A stretch of DNA of 64,000 nucleotides, taken from assembly GCA_963801855.1 (NCBI GenBank), contig CAWDGK010000005.1:1-64000 (forward strand), in the 5' to 3' direction. Positions 20,596 to 30,022 of the stretch are shown in pieces (the stretch's first letter is position 1; each line of letters starts with the position of its first letter). The DNA is from JACDAN01 sp963801855. GTDB taxonomy: Bacteria > Actinomycetota > Thermoleophilia > Gaiellales > Gaiellaceae. The notes under the pieces are model-generated. The model did no database searches and was not told where the DNA came from. It worked only from the letters and a program-made list of their open reading frames with translations. The translations under genes were made by a program, and so were the position numbers.

Positions 20596-21513
20596 CTAGG
20601 TGGCGGGGCGGAACCGGCGCTCGGCCGGGGCCCAGAAGATCGCGGCGAGGAGGCCGAGGATCAGACCGATGAGGCCGCCGACGAGCAGGGAGCGGCCGAC
20701 GCTGCGCGCGGTCGTCTTCCTGGAGGCTGCCTCCTCCACGATGCTCGGCTGCTCGACGTTCTCGGCCAGCGACAGCGCCTGTTTCGCCTCGAGGAGGTCC
20801 TGGGTGACGAGGCCACGCCGCTCGACGAGCGAGCCGATCGTGGAGTTGAAGTTCGTGACCAGCACGAGTCGTTCCGTCGTGTCGAGCGATCGGTTCGCAA
20901 GGACGCCGTTGAGCTCGCGCTGAGCCAGGTCGAGACGACGCTCGCTCTCCGCGAGCTCGCGCTCGTCCGCAGCGATCCGTTCCTGGATCGCAGAGATCTT
21001 GTCGCGGACGTACGGCGAGACGTCCTCGACGACCTGCTCGGCGAGGAGGTTCGCGGCCCGCGCGGTCACCCGCGCGTTCTGGCCGGTGACCGCCACCCCG
21101 ATCAGCGGCGTCGTGCCGACGACCGCTCGGCGACCCGCAGGCGGCGAGACCTGCCGGCTCGTGACGTTCGCGCGCAGCTTGGCCAGATTCATGGCGCTGC
21201 GGCTCGCAACCGACTGAAGGACGGCCTCGGAGCGGACGATCTCGTTCACGGTTGCGGGGTTCGTCGCGAGACCGGGCACCGGTGCGCCGCCGTTCGGCGA
21301 GAAGGGCTGACCCAGGTAGAGCGTCGCCTCCGCGCGGTAGACGCTTCCTCCGCCGAGGGCGAGCGCATAGCCGACGGCGAGCCCGAGGGCGAGGCCGAGG
21401 AGCGGAAGCCACCAGCGGGCGCGGATTGCCTCCCACCAGCCACGAACGTCGACCTCGCGCTCAGCGTCGAGGTCGAGATCGTCGGTCGTCGTGCGGCGTT
21501 CGGTGACGCTCAT
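20596..21513 (-). CDS. Wzz-like polysaccharide chain-length determinant
   Basis: Intact, 305 residues, with the polysaccharide co-polymerase layout: a short cytoplasmic N-terminus, a membrane segment near residues 38-55 (LPLLGLALGLAVGYALAL), a periplasmic domain with coiled coil (ISAIQERIAADERELAESE), and a second membrane segment near 275-295 (LLVGGLIGLILGLLAAIFW). No tyrosine kinase domain or Tyr-rich tail is present and no partner kinase is nearby. It should control polymer length together with a Wzy protein. ATGA overlap with the upstream GT4 gene. Confidence 0.85.
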   Translation of the reverse strand: MSVTERRTTTDDLDLDAEREVDVRGWWEAIRARWWLPLLGLALGLAVGYALALGGGSVYRAEATLYLGQPFSPNGGAPVPGLATNPATVNEIVRSEAVLQSVASRSAMNLAKLRANVTSRQVSPPAGRRAVVGTTPLIGVAVTGQNARVTARAANLLAEQVVEDVSPYVRDKISAIQERIAADERELAESERRLDLAQRELNGVLANRSLDTTERLVLVTNFNSTIGSLVERRGLVTQDLLEAKQALSLAENVEQPSIVEEAASRKTTARSVGRSLLVGGLIGLILGLLAAIFWAPAERRFRPAT

Positions 21514-22637
21514 CGGTTCGGGACCCTAGCGAGGAGGTCGGCGTAAAGCTGCTCGTGAGCCTCCGCGATCGCGTCCCAGGAGAGCCCGCGCCGCGCCGCC
21601 TCGGTGCCTCTGTAGGCGCGTTCGAGCGCAGCCGGATCGTCCAGCAGGCTCGCGATCGCCCGGGCCAGGGCGTCGGGATCCTCCGGCGGCACGACGAGCC
21701 CCGCCTCGTAGTCGCGCACGGTGTCTCCGAGAGCGCCGACGTCCGTGACGACGGCCGGGCGGCCGTGCCCCAGGGCGGTCGCGAGAGCGCCGGAGGCCGA
21801 TTCGGTGCTCCGGTAGGGAAAGACCGTGAGCGTCGCGTCTCGCATGAGCACCTCGATCTCCCCCTGCGGCAGGTACCCGAGACGCCAGTCGATCCGGTCC
21901 GAGACGCCGAGCTCACCGGCCAGCGCGCGAATCGGCTCGATCGGATCGAGCGGGTCTCCGGCCACGACGAGGCGCGCGTCCGGGACCTGCGCAAGCGCCC
22001 GTACGAGCACGTCGAGGCCCTTGTAGCTGCGGATGAGCCCGAAGAAGAGGAGCGTTCGGCCGGCCGGCGGCCCGATCGAGGCGGCCGGCGGAGCATCGAA
22101 GGTTCCGTGCGGGATGCGCACCACGCGCTCGCCCGGGACGCCGAACCGCGCCAGCTGCTCGGCCCCACTCCGCGTGTGGACGACGATCCGGTCGAATGCG
22201 GCGTAGGTGGCGCGACGCTGGCGCTCATCCGCTTCGCCGGCGTGCGGCAGGACGTTGTGCGCGGTGAGGATCACGGGCCGGTCGCGCCGGAGACGATCGA
22301 CCCAACGCAGGTCGAACCGGGGCAGGGTGAGCCACTGGACGTGGACGACGTCGGGCCTCGTCCGGTGGATGCGCCGCACGAGCCGCGCGACGCTCGGCAG
22401 GTACTCGGCCCCCTTGAGCGCGAAGCGGAGCCGCGAGCGGGGCGAGCGCCGCAGCAGCCGGCCGCTCAGGGGCAGGAAGAGCTCGACGCGCTCGTAGCCC
22501 TCTGCTGCAGGCGGATCTGCGAAGGCGAACGGAGACGTGACGAGCTCCACCTCATGACCGCGTCCGGCGAGGGCCGTTGCGAGGTGGTGGTCGTACGCAG
22601 GGGAGTACGAGGGCGGATCGAGCAGCGCGATTCGCAC
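21510..22637 (-). CDS. Family 4 glycosyltransferase
   Basis: Intact, 375 residues, starting MRIALLDPPSYSPAYDHHLA. The GT-B N-domain includes PDVVHVQWLTLPRFDLRW and LTAHNVLPH; the donor domain has TLLFFGLIRSYKGLDVLVRA, ARLVVAGDPLDPIEPI, VFPYRSTESASGALATAL and the E/D-rich loop region. It belongs to the group that acts on lipid-linked intermediates in the cytoplasm. It begins the minus-strand run that continues with the Wzz-like gene. Confidence 0.85.
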   Translation of the reverse strand: MRIALLDPPSYSPAYDHHLATALAGRGHEVELVTSPFAFADPPAAEGYERVELFLPLSGRLLRRSPRSRLRFALKGAEYLPSVARLVRRIHRTRPDVVHVQWLTLPRFDLRWVDRLRRDRPVILTAHNVLPHAGEADERQRRATYAAFDRIVVHTRSGAEQLARFGVPGERVVRIPHGTFDAPPAASIGPPAGRTLLFFGLIRSYKGLDVLVRALAQVPDARLVVAGDPLDPIEPIRALAGELGVSDRIDWRLGYLPQGEIEVLMRDATLTVFPYRSTESASGALATALGHGRPAVVTDVGALGDTVRDYEAGLVVPPEDPDALARAIASLLDDPAALERAYRGTEAARRGLSWDAIAEAHEQLYADLLARVPNR

Positions 22638-22671
22638 CGGGACAGCATCATAGGCCGCGAGTTCATCGCCT

Positions 22672-23892
22672 TTGGACGTCCTCTACTTCCACCAGTACTT
22701 CGCCACCCGGCGCCGGTCGACCGCAACGCGGTCGTACGAGCTCGCCAGGCGCCTCGTCGACCGCGGACACCGCGTCACGATCGTGAGCCGCGACACGCGG
22801 ATGCTGGAGGCCGGTCGCGACGCGCGGCCGCCCGGCCGCCTGGTCGCGAGGGAACGGGTGGACGGGATCGACGTGCTCTTCCTGAACGTCCCGTACGCGA
22901 ACCGCTACCCCACGCCCGTCCGGCTCGCGTCGTTCACGGCCTTCACGATGGCGGCCGGCGTCGCCGGCGCCCTGGAGCGCCGCCCCGACGTGGTGTTCGC
23001 GTCGTCGACCCCACTGACGATCGGGCTTGCCGGGCTCGCGACGGCGCGTCTGAAGCGGGTGCCGTTCGTCTTCGAGATCCGCGATCTCTGGCCCGCAGTC
23101 CCGGTTCAGCTGGGAGCGCTGAAGAGCCGGGCGGCGATCCGGAGCGCGGAGTGGCTCGAGCGCCGGCTCTACGCAGGCGCCGAGAGGATCGTCGTCCTCA
23201 GCGAGGGTGCGCAGCAGGATCTGGCGCGCCGCGGGATCCCTCGGGAGAAGCTGGCGCTGATCCCGAACGCCTCCGACCTCGACGTCTTCCGGCCGGGCGT
23301 AGTGGACGAGGGATTTCGCGGCAAGCACGGCCTCGAGGACCGGTTCGTGGCGCTGTACACGGGCGCCATGGGCCGGGCCAACGGCCTCGACCAGCTGGTG
23401 GACGCGGCCGTCGCGCTGAAGGGGAGCCGGGTGACGATCGTCGCGCTCGGCGACGGCGGCGAGCGGCCGCGGCTCGAACGCCGCGTGCGCGAGCTCGGGC
23501 TCGAGAATCTCCGTTTCCTGCCATCCGTGGCGAAGGACGAGCTGGCAGGGATCGTCGGCGCCGCCGACGTCACGCTCACGATCTTCGCGCCCTACCCGGT
23601 GCTCGAGACCAACTCGCCGAACAAGTTCTTCGACTCCCTCGCCGCCGGCAAGCCGCCGGTCGTGAACCTCGACGGTTGGCTGCGGCGGCTCGTGGAGGCA
23701 AACGACGCCGGCGTGTGGGCCCCGGCGGGCGACCCAGAGCGGCTCGCGGAGGTCCTGGCCGAGCTCTCGGACGACCCGGAGCGCGTCGAGCGGATGGGCC
23801 GCAACGCGCGGGCGCTGGCGGAGCGCGAGTTCTCCCGCGACCTGATGGCGGAGCGGCTGGCACGGGTGCTCGAGGAAGCCGTGGCCAGGTGA
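22672..23892 (+). CDS. Family 4 glycosyltransferase (WcaI/fucosyl-type)
   Basis: Intact, 406 residues, from TTG 22672 (MDVLYFHQYFATRRRSTATR). It has FVFEIRDLWPAVPVQLGAL and ALIPNASDLDVFRPG, the typical linker of WcaI-like transferases. The donor domain has ALYTGAMGRANGLDQLVDAA, VTIVALGDGGERPRLE and the E-x-N loop VLETNSPNKFFDSLAAGKP. It leads a plus-strand operon of five genes to 27,714, with the next start overlapping its stop (GTGA). Confidence 0.87.
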   Translation: MDVLYFHQYFATRRRSTATRSYELARRLVDRGHRVTIVSRDTRMLEAGRDARPPGRLVARERVDGIDVLFLNVPYANRYPTPVRLASFTAFTMAAGVAGALERRPDVVFASSTPLTIGLAGLATARLKRVPFVFEIRDLWPAVPVQLGALKSRAAIRSAEWLERRLYAGAERIVVLSEGAQQDLARRGIPREKLALIPNASDLDVFRPGVVDEGFRGKHGLEDRFVALYTGAMGRANGLDQLVDAAVALKGSRVTIVALGDGGERPRLERRVRELGLENLRFLPSVAKDELAGIVGAADVTLTIFAPYPVLETNSPNKFFDSLAAGKPPVVNLDGWLRRLVEANDAGVWAPAGDPERLAEVLAELSDDPERVERMGRNARALAEREFSRDLMAERLARVLEEAVAR

Positions 23893-25022
23893 AACCGGCC
23901 GTCGTCTTCGGGCTCCTCCACGCGGGCTTGGCCGTGACGCGCAGCCTGGGTCGCGCCGGGATTCCGGTCACCGGAATCTCGTGGAGCCCCCACGAGTTCG
24001 GCCTCAAGTCCCGCTACCTGCAGAAGCGCCACCTCCTCGCCCGCGACGACGCCGCCGTGCTGGAGGCGATTCGCAGCGAGGGTGAGCGCGTCGTGCTCTT
24101 TCCCGAGCGGGACGAAAACGTCGAGTGGGCCCTCGACAACTGGGCCGAGGCTCGGGCGCTCGCCGACATGCCGCTCCCCGAAGACGCCGAGGCGGTGCTC
24201 AGGCTGCGCCGCAAGGATCTCCTGCCGGCGGTCGCCGCCGAGGCGGAGGTGCCGTCGCCGGGAACCGTCCTTGCCGACGGTGCCGAATCCGTCCGGGAGG
24301 CGAACCTCCGGCCGCCGGTGGTCGTCAAGGCGGTGGAGGGGCAGGAGTTCGCGCTCGCCTTCGGCCACAAGGCGGTGGTCGCCGAGGATCTCGACGAGGC
24401 GATGCGGGTGGCCCAGGAGGCCCACGATCGGGGCTTCCAGACGATCATCCAGGAGATCGTCCCCGACTCCCACGAGCGCATCTACTCGCTGCTCGCGTAC
24501 GTCGCAAGGGACAGCCGGCCGCTCGTGACGGTCGTGGGGCGCAAGGTCCGCCAGGGGCCACTCCGCTTCGGCACGAGCGCCGTCTTCGAGGTCGACTACG
24601 AGCCGAGGGTCCTCGACCAGGGGCTGCGCCTCCTCCGGACGGCCGGGTACACGGGCATCGCCCACGTCGAGTTCGCGCTCGACCCGCGGGACGGCGAGTA
24701 CCGCGTGCTCGAGGTCAACACGAGGCTGCCGGTCTGGGCCGCCCTCGCCGCCAACCGCCACCTCGACCTGCCGCGCGTGGTCTACGACGACCTGTCCGGC
24801 CTCGAGGTCGATCCCCTGCCGACCTTCAAGGGCGACCTGACGTGGGTCTACCTCGCGAAGGACGTCTACGTCTCGCTCCAGATGGCCCGAAGGCGCGAGC
24901 TCGGCCCGCGCCAGTTCCTGTCCGGCTACCTCCGCAGGCCCAAGGCGCGCGCCGTCTTCGCGAAGGACGATCCGTGGCCCGCGGTGGCATCACTCGCCTA
25001 TCTCCGCTCCCGGACGCCATGA
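23889..25022 (+). CDS. ATP-grasp ligase, D-Ala-D-Ala-ligase/carboxylase type
   Basis: Intact, 377 residues, from GTG 23889 (MKPAVVFGLLHAGLAVTRSL). The preATP-grasp fold is followed by RLRRKDLLPAVAAEAEVPSP, the ATP lysine strand RPPVVVKAVEGQEFALAFGH, IIQEIVPDSHERIYSLLAYV, and the metal/carboxylate end GIAHVEFALDPRDGEYRVLEVNTRLP. A C-terminal extension of about 70 residues ends in basic residues. Its place just before a phosphoglycosyl transferase and near a FemAB-like gene suggests it couples an amino acid or other amine to a sugar acid or lipid-linked glycan; that is inference. Confidence 0.82.
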   Translation: MKPAVVFGLLHAGLAVTRSLGRAGIPVTGISWSPHEFGLKSRYLQKRHLLARDDAAVLEAIRSEGERVVLFPERDENVEWALDNWAEARALADMPLPEDAEAVLRLRRKDLLPAVAAEAEVPSPGTVLADGAESVREANLRPPVVVKAVEGQEFALAFGHKAVVAEDLDEAMRVAQEAHDRGFQTIIQEIVPDSHERIYSLLAYVARDSRPLVTVVGRKVRQGPLRFGTSAVFEVDYEPRVLDQGLRLLRTAGYTGIAHVEFALDPRDGEYRVLEVNTRLPVWAALAANRHLDLPRVVYDDLSGLEVDPLPTFKGDLTWVYLAKDVYVSLQMARRRELGPRQFLSGYLRRPKARAVFAKDDPWPAVASLAYLRSRTP

Positions 25023-25029
25023 TTGACAC

Positions 25030-25654
25030 GTGATCAGGCGTCTCTTCGACCTGACGGGTGCGACCGCGCTCGCCGTCCTGCTCTCCCCGGTGCTGGCCGC
25101 GCTCGGACTCGCGATCCGTTTTCGCATGGGCTCGCCCGTTCTTTTTCGCCAGCAGCGCCCGGGATTCAGGGGCGAGCCGTTCGAGGTCCTCAAGTTCCGG
25201 ACGATGAAGGACGCCGTCGACGACGAGGGAAACCCACTTCCCGGACGAGGAGCGGCTGACGAAGCTCGGCGTCTTCATGCGGCAGCTCAGCCTGGACGAG
25301 CTGCCGCAGCTCTGGAACATCCTTCGCGGCGACATGAGCTTCATCGGGCCGAGGCCACTGCTCATGGAGTTCCTCAGGTGGTACTCGCCCGAACAGATGC
25401 GCCGGCATGAGGTCAAGCCAGGCGTCACCGGCTGGGCGCAGGTGCAGGGACGCCACGACATCCCCTTCTCGAAGAGACTCGCCCTCGATGTCTGGTACGT
25501 GGACAACCGCAGCCTCCTGCTCGATTTGAAGATCGTGGGCATGACCGTGGCCAAGGTCCTCTCCATGCGCGGCGCACAGCCGGCTCAGACGGACGCCGAA
25601 GTCGACGACGTGGGCCTCCACGACGCGGTGCGGCGCGAACGCGGTTTGATGTGA
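25030..25654 (+). CDS. Small phosphoglycosyl transferase, PglC-like, one frameshift
   Basis: From GTG 25030: MIRRLFDLTGATALAVLLSP, the reentrant membrane helix, then FRMGSPVLFRQQRPGFRGEP and EVLKFRTMKDAVDDEGNPL. A frame change near 25,240 restores PDEERLTKLGVFMRQLSLDE, LPQLWNILRGDMSFIGPRPL, RHEVKPGVTGWAQVQGRHDI and RLALDVWYVDNRSLLLDLKI. Length is about 207 residues. This is the minimal catalytic form that loads a sugar-1-phosphate on undecaprenyl phosphate, separate from the large WbaP-like enzyme at 15,945. The stop overlaps the next start. Confidence 0.88.
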
Positions 25655-26709
25655 ACGCCGTGACGGAGACGCGCTGGGAGCTTGGAGGCGAGTTCCACTC
25701 CCCGGTGGAGACGCCGCGGCCCTTCCATCCCTGGCCGAGGCCCGCCGTCTGGTACGCGCTCGGGCGCCACGCCGTGGAGGACCTCGTCGCGATGGTGCGG
25801 CCGCGGGCCCTCTGGCTTCCCGACTACTTCTGCCACGAGGTCGCCGTGGGCTGGGAGCGGCTCGTACCGGTCAAGACCTACGAGGACGACCCGCGCTGGC
25901 AGGAGCCGCGTTGGGAGACACTCGAGCCCGGGGTCGGCGACATGGTCATCGCCGTCAACTACTTCGGCGCGCGGGAGGAGACCGGCTGGGAGGAGCGGCG
26001 CGAGGCCGGCGGTTTCGTCCTCGTCGACGACCACTCCCACGACCCGTTCTCGCCCTGGGCGGTCGGATCGTCCGCCGATTACGCGTTCAGCTCGCTGCGG
26101 AAGACGCTCCCGGTTCCCGACGGCGCCATCCTCTGGTCTCCTCGGGACCTCGATCTTCCGGCACAGCCGCGCGAGACGGCGGACGGGGGCGAGCTGAAGC
26201 TCGCCGCGATGCTGCTGAAGGGGCGGTATCTCGAAGGCGGAGGCAGCGACGAGGCGCTCAAGGAGCGGTTCCGGAGCCTGCAGCTCGCGGGCGAGGCGCA
26301 GCTCGCCGGGACTCCCGTCGCCGCGGCGTCGCAGGCATCGCGGGAAGCCGTGATCGGCGGTGCTCCCCTGCCATGGCGATCGCTGCGGTCCGACAATGCC
26401 ATTCATCTGCTGGGCGCCGTCTCCGAGCTCGAGTTCGCGGAGCCGGCGTTCGACGAGTGGCCGGCCGGGGCTGCGCCGCTCGGCGTCGTGCTCGTCTTCC
26501 GGTCGGAGGATCTGCGCGACCGCGTGCGCGTGGCCCTGCGCGAGGCGGGCGTCTACTGCCCCGTGCACTGGCCGATCGAGCGCCCGGCCTCCGAGCGGGT
26601 TCGTGACCTCCAGGCCCGGGTCTTGACGATTCCGACGGACTGGCGCTATTCGGCCGCGGACATGGAGCGCGTTGCGGCGCTCCTCCGCGAGGCCGAGACT
26701 CGCGAGTGA
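25651..26709 (+). CDS. DegT-like PLP-dependent aminotransferase-fold protein
   Basis: Intact, 352 residues, starting MNAVTETRWELGGEFHSP. The central part FVLVDDHSHDPFSPWAVG is followed by ADYAFSSLRKTLPVPDGAIL, which lines up with the Asp...Lys PLP site of DegT/DnrJ/EryC1 aminotransferases (Lys in SSLRKT). The end LREAGVYCPVHWPIERP matches their C-terminal domain. The glycine-rich PLP phosphate loop of the family is weak, so it may be a divergent enzyme or a non-catalytic relative. It lies between a PglC-like and a FemAB-like gene, both overlapping by four bases. Confidence 0.6.
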   Translation: MNAVTETRWELGGEFHSPVETPRPFHPWPRPAVWYALGRHAVEDLVAMVRPRALWLPDYFCHEVAVGWERLVPVKTYEDDPRWQEPRWETLEPGVGDMVIAVNYFGAREETGWEERREAGGFVLVDDHSHDPFSPWAVGSSADYAFSSLRKTLPVPDGAILWSPRDLDLPAQPRETADGGELKLAAMLLKGRYLEGGGSDEALKERFRSLQLAGEAQLAGTPVAAASQASREAVIGGAPLPWRSLRSDNAIHLLGAVSELEFAEPAFDEWPAGAAPLGVVLVFRSEDLRDRVRVALREAGVYCPVHWPIERPASERVRDLQARVLTIPTDWRYSAADMERVAALLREAETRE

Positions 26710-27714
26710 CGGCCGAGTCGCTCGTCGACGACGAGCGCTGGGAGGCGACCGTCGACGAGGCGCCGACCCCGGACGTCTATTTCCGACCCGGCTACTGCCG
26801 GCCGTACGAGGTGGCAGGACACGGCAGTGCCGTCGCCGTCCGGACCGACGGGGCGCTCTTCCCGCTCCTCCTGCGGCCGCTTCCCTTCGACGAGAGCGGT
26901 TTCGACGCGATCACCCCGTACGGCTACGGCGGGCTCCTTCCGCTGGACGCGGGCGGCGACTTGCGCGCGGATCTGCGCCAACTCCGCGACTGGTGCGTCG
27001 CAAACGGCGTGGCGAGCTGCCTGCTTCGGCTACACCCCCTGCTGGGGGGCTTCGGACACCTGTCCGATCTGGACGGGGTGGAGATCAGGGAGCACGGGCC
27101 GACGACGGCCGTCAGGTTGTCCCGGGTCGAGGATGGCCGCCTGGCCGGGATGAGCAAGGGCAGAAAGGGTGACCTCCGCGTCGCGCGGCGCGAGCTCAGG
27201 GTCTCCTGGGACGCAAGCGAGGAGGCGCTCGAGCAGTTTCGGGCCGTCTACGACGAGACGATGGGCAGGATCGGCGCCTCCGACTACTACGTCTTCCCGG
27301 CCGGGTACTACAGCGCCCTCGCCGAGGGGCTGGGAGACCGCCTCGGCGTCGCCCTCGCGCACCGCGGAGACGAGGTCGTCGGCGGCTCGCTCTTCCTCGC
27401 AGGCAGCCGTTTCTCCCACTACCACCTGAGCGGCACGACCGAGGCCGGCCGCGAGCTCAAGGCCGGGACGCTGCTCGTCCACGAGGGTGCGCGTCTGGGC
27501 GGCCGGCCGCGGCTGTGAGCTCCTCCACCTCGGCGGCGGGACCTCCGGGGCCGACAGCCTCTTCGACTTCAAGCGCAGCTTCGGCGGCGCCGACTCGACG
27601 TACTCCTTCGCCACGCTCGTCGCGGACGAAACGCGCTACGAGGCGCTCGTTGCGCGACGACGGCGAGAGCCGGAGCCGCCCCGCTCGGACTTCTTCCCGG
27701 CGTACCGCGCGTAG
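26706..27714 (+). CDS. FemAB/GNAT-like acyltransferase, one frameshift
   Basis: From GTG 26706 (MTAESLVDDERWEATVDEAP). It has the double-GNAT pattern of FemAB-like and exopolysaccharide-associated acetyltransferases: FDAITPYGYGGLLPLD, MSKGRKGDLRVARRE, FRAVYDETMGRIGASDYYVF and GVALAHRGDEVVGGSLFLAG. After a shift near 27,500 it ends CELLHLGGGTSGADSLFDFK and RSFGGADSTYSFA. Length is about 335 residues. Such enzymes transfer an amino acid from tRNA or an acetyl group to a cell-wall or glycan acceptor. It overlaps the convergent GT4 gene by 79 bases. Confidence 0.75.
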
Positions 27715-28700
27715 ACCTCCAGCGTCTTCCGGGTCACGGGTCCCCAGGAGTAGTGCGCGGCGGCGCGCTTCCTCCCGGCGTCGCCCATGCGGCGTCGAAG
27801 CTCCGGATCGTCGAGTAGGCGCCGAAGCGCCGCTCGAAGCGCCTGGGGGTTCCCGGGCGCGACGAGGATGCCCGTCTCGCCGGAGACCACGAGGTCGAGC
27901 AGGCCGCCGACCGCGCCGGCAACGACGGGCCGGCCGTGAGCCATCGCCTCCAGACAGGCGACGCCGAACCCCTCGCGATGCGACGGGCAGGCGACCACCG
28001 CCGCCCTCGCATAGAGCTCTGCGAGCTCGGCTGGCGGGACGAAACCCCGAGCCATCGGCACGCGGTCGCGAAGCGGCCCGTCGCCCGCCACCACCAGGTT
28101 CATCCCCTGAGCGGCCTCTACGAGGTCCAGCACGCCCTTCTCGGCCGAGAGACGGCCCGCGTACAGGATCTCGGGCGGCTTCGCCTCCTCCCCGACCTGC
28201 TCCGGGAGATCGACGCCGCTCGGCACGATCTCGACCTGGCGGGCGCCGAGTCGTGTCGCGTCTCCGGCGAGCGCCGTCGACGGGCAGATGACCGCTTCCG
28301 CCCGGCTCAGGATCATGCGCGCGAGGCGCGGAGCCCGCCGGGCGAGCTCGACGTCGGTTCCCCAGAGCTGGACGACGAACGGCTTTCGGGTCGCCAGGGC
28401 GGCCACGCCCGAGGGAAGCCAGTGGGCATGGACGAGATTGGCGTCCTTGGCCGCCCGGCGAGCCGCGGCGGCGAAGACGGCCATGAAGGGCGGAACGGTC
28501 GCCGCCCGCCAGGGCTGCCGGCGCACGTTTCCGACGATTCCGGAGCCGTAGGCAAGCCCGAAGTGCTGGAACGACGCCGGCGAGACCACCTCGATCTCGG
28601 TCCCGGCTGCACGAAGCCTCTTGACGGCGTCCGCGACGAACCTCCCGGCCGTGTCCGTCTCCGAGCGGGGGTACGACGTCGCGAGGACGACGACCTTCAC
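27636..28700 (-). CDS. Family 4 glycosyltransferase
   Basis: From GTG 28700 (MKVVVLATSYPRSETDTAGR). The N-domain has DANLVHAHWLPSGVAALA and VQLWGTDVELARRAP; the donor domain has EIVPSGVDLPEQ, ILYAGRLSAEKGVLDLVEAA, NLVVAGDGPLRDRVPMA and the E-x7-E loop CPSHREGFGVACLEAMAHG. About 354 residues. The basic, low-complexity tail overlaps the end of the FemAB-like gene on the other strand. The start overlaps the ligase-like gene stop (GTGA). Confidence 0.87.
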   Translation of the reverse strand: MKVVVLATSYPRSETDTAGRFVADAVKRLRAAGTEIEVVSPASFQHFGLAYGSGIVGNVRRQPWRAATVPPFMAVFAAAARRAAKDANLVHAHWLPSGVAALATRKPFVVQLWGTDVELARRAPRLARMILSRAEAVICPSTALAGDATRLGARQVEIVPSGVDLPEQVGEEAKPPEILYAGRLSAEKGVLDLVEAAQGMNLVVAGDGPLRDRVPMARGFVPPAELAELYARAAVVACPSHREGFGVACLEAMAHGRPVVAGAVGGLLDLVVSGETGILVAPGNPQALRAALRRLLDDPELRRRMGDAGRKRAAAHYSWGPVTRKTLEVYARYAGKKSERGGSGSRRRRATSAS

Positions 28701-30022
28701 GCGGCGGTCAGGCGCCGGCCGAAGGTCACCGGCAGCGCGAGCGCCAGCATGGCGAGCGCGTAGAAATACGACTGCTGCATCGTCAGGTAGAAGGCGTTCG
28801 CGGCCATGACGCCGAGGATCGCTGCCGTCAGCCCCCACGCGAGCGGCCGCACTCGTGCGGCGAGCGGATCGCGCATCGCCGCCATCGCCTTCCCGAGGCG
28901 GTGCCCTGCGCGCAGGCGGCGGAACACCCACCAGATGAAGGTCGCGAAGAGCGCGGTGCCGACGATCCCGGTCTCGATCACGAGCGCCGCATAGAAGGAG
29001 TGCGGACCCCAGTTCGTCAGCCCCGTTACGGCTTCGTAGTAGACCGAGAACGTGTTCAGGCCGAGGCCGAAGAGCAGATGGCCGTCGAGGGCCGGCCGGA
29101 TCAGCTCGTAGACCTCGAAGTGCGTCGCGGTCGAGCCCGTGTCGGTGTCGAGCCTCGAGCGGACGACGGTCTCGAAGAAGTCGAGCCGGCGGGAGACGAC
29201 GACGGCGAGAGCAAGCAGCAGCGCGCCGAGCGGCACGAGCACCGCCGAGGAGAGGAATCTCCGTCCGTACGGGAAGAGCAACACGAGCACGCCGACGAGC
29301 AGGCCGAGCAGGCCGCTCCTCGAGAGCGTGGCGAGCTCGACGAGCAGGAGGAACGGCAGCAACAGCATCAGCGGCACCCGCAACCGGTGCCCTCGCTCGA
29401 GGCGCAGGTACAGCGGCGTCAGGATCAGGAGCGGCACCAGCAAGACGATGCCGAGGTGGTTCGGATCGTTCGTGAGCGCATTCGGCCTGTAGACGTCGGC
29501 GCCCTCGACGGCGCCGTAGAGGTTGATCGACCGCGCGTCACCGAGCAGCGGGCCGAGCACCGTCTGGTCGAGGTCCCGGCCCGCCTCGGCGAACATGAGC
29601 TGGACGACTCCGTAGACGCCGTTCAGCGCGATCCCGGCGCAGAGCGCGCCGACCGCGAGCCAGTAGACGCGGAGCGGGCGGCGCGCGAGGTAGGCGATCC
29701 CGACGGCGGCGAAGCTGAACGTGATCGCGAAGCGCGCGAGCCCCTTGGCGAACTGCGCGGCCGCCTGCTCGTTCTCGATGTTGTAGAAGCCCGCCAGGTA
29801 GACGAGCAGGAAGGCTGCCGCGAAGAGAAGCACGACGGCGACGGTGCGCGGAATGCCCCGTGGCCAGGCTCCGAGCCGCTCGAGCGTGAACGAGCCGACG
29901 AAGAGGATCGCCAAGATCCCGCCGAGCCCGATGGTGCCCGCCAGCTCCCACTGGATCTTCTCGAAGCTGAGGCAAAAGAGCGTGGCGAAGAAGAGAAAGC
30001 TGGTGGCGCGGGAGAGGATCAC
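28697..30022 (-). CDS. O-antigen ligase/polymerase-like membrane protein
   Basis: Intact, 441 residues, from GTG 30022 (MILSRATSFLFFATLFCLS), with about eleven membrane segments. The Wzy_C signature is present: the long loop with DPNHLGIVLLVPLLIL, VELATLSRSGLLGLLVGVLV, the large periplasmic loop RSRLDTDTGSTATHFEVYE, GHLLFGLGLNTFSVYY and TNWGPHSFYAALVIETGIVG. These proteins polymerise or ligate undecaprenyl-linked glycans on the outer face of the membrane. It lies between two GT4 genes with four-base overlaps. Confidence 0.88.
   Translation of the reverse strand: MILSRATSFLFFATLFCLSFEKIQWELAGTIGLGGILAILFVGSFTLERLGAWPRGIPRTVAVVLLFAAAFLLVYLAGFYNIENEQAAAQFAKGLARFAITFSFAAVGIAYLARRPLRVYWLAVGALCAGIALNGVYGVVQLMFAEAGRDLDQTVLGPLLGDARSINLYGAVEGADVYRPNALTNDPNHLGIVLLVPLLILTPLYLRLERGHRLRVPLMLLLPFLLLVELATLSRSGLLGLLVGVLVLLFPYGRRFLSSAVLVPLGALLLALAVVVSRRLDFFETVVRSRLDTDTGSTATHFEVYELIRPALDGHLLFGLGLNTFSVYYEAVTGLTNWGPHSFYAALVIETGIVGTALFATFIWWVFRRLRAGHRLGKAMAAMRDPLAARVRPLAWGLTAAILGVMAANAFYLTMQQSYFYALAMLALALPVTFGRRLTAA

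Noticed and set aside
21555..25022. A 1,155-codon plus-strand open frame
   Set aside because: Its first two thirds run antisense to a GT4 gene and out of frame with another; only the last 377 codons (ATP-grasp) have protein-family support. Long antisense frames are expected at this GC content.
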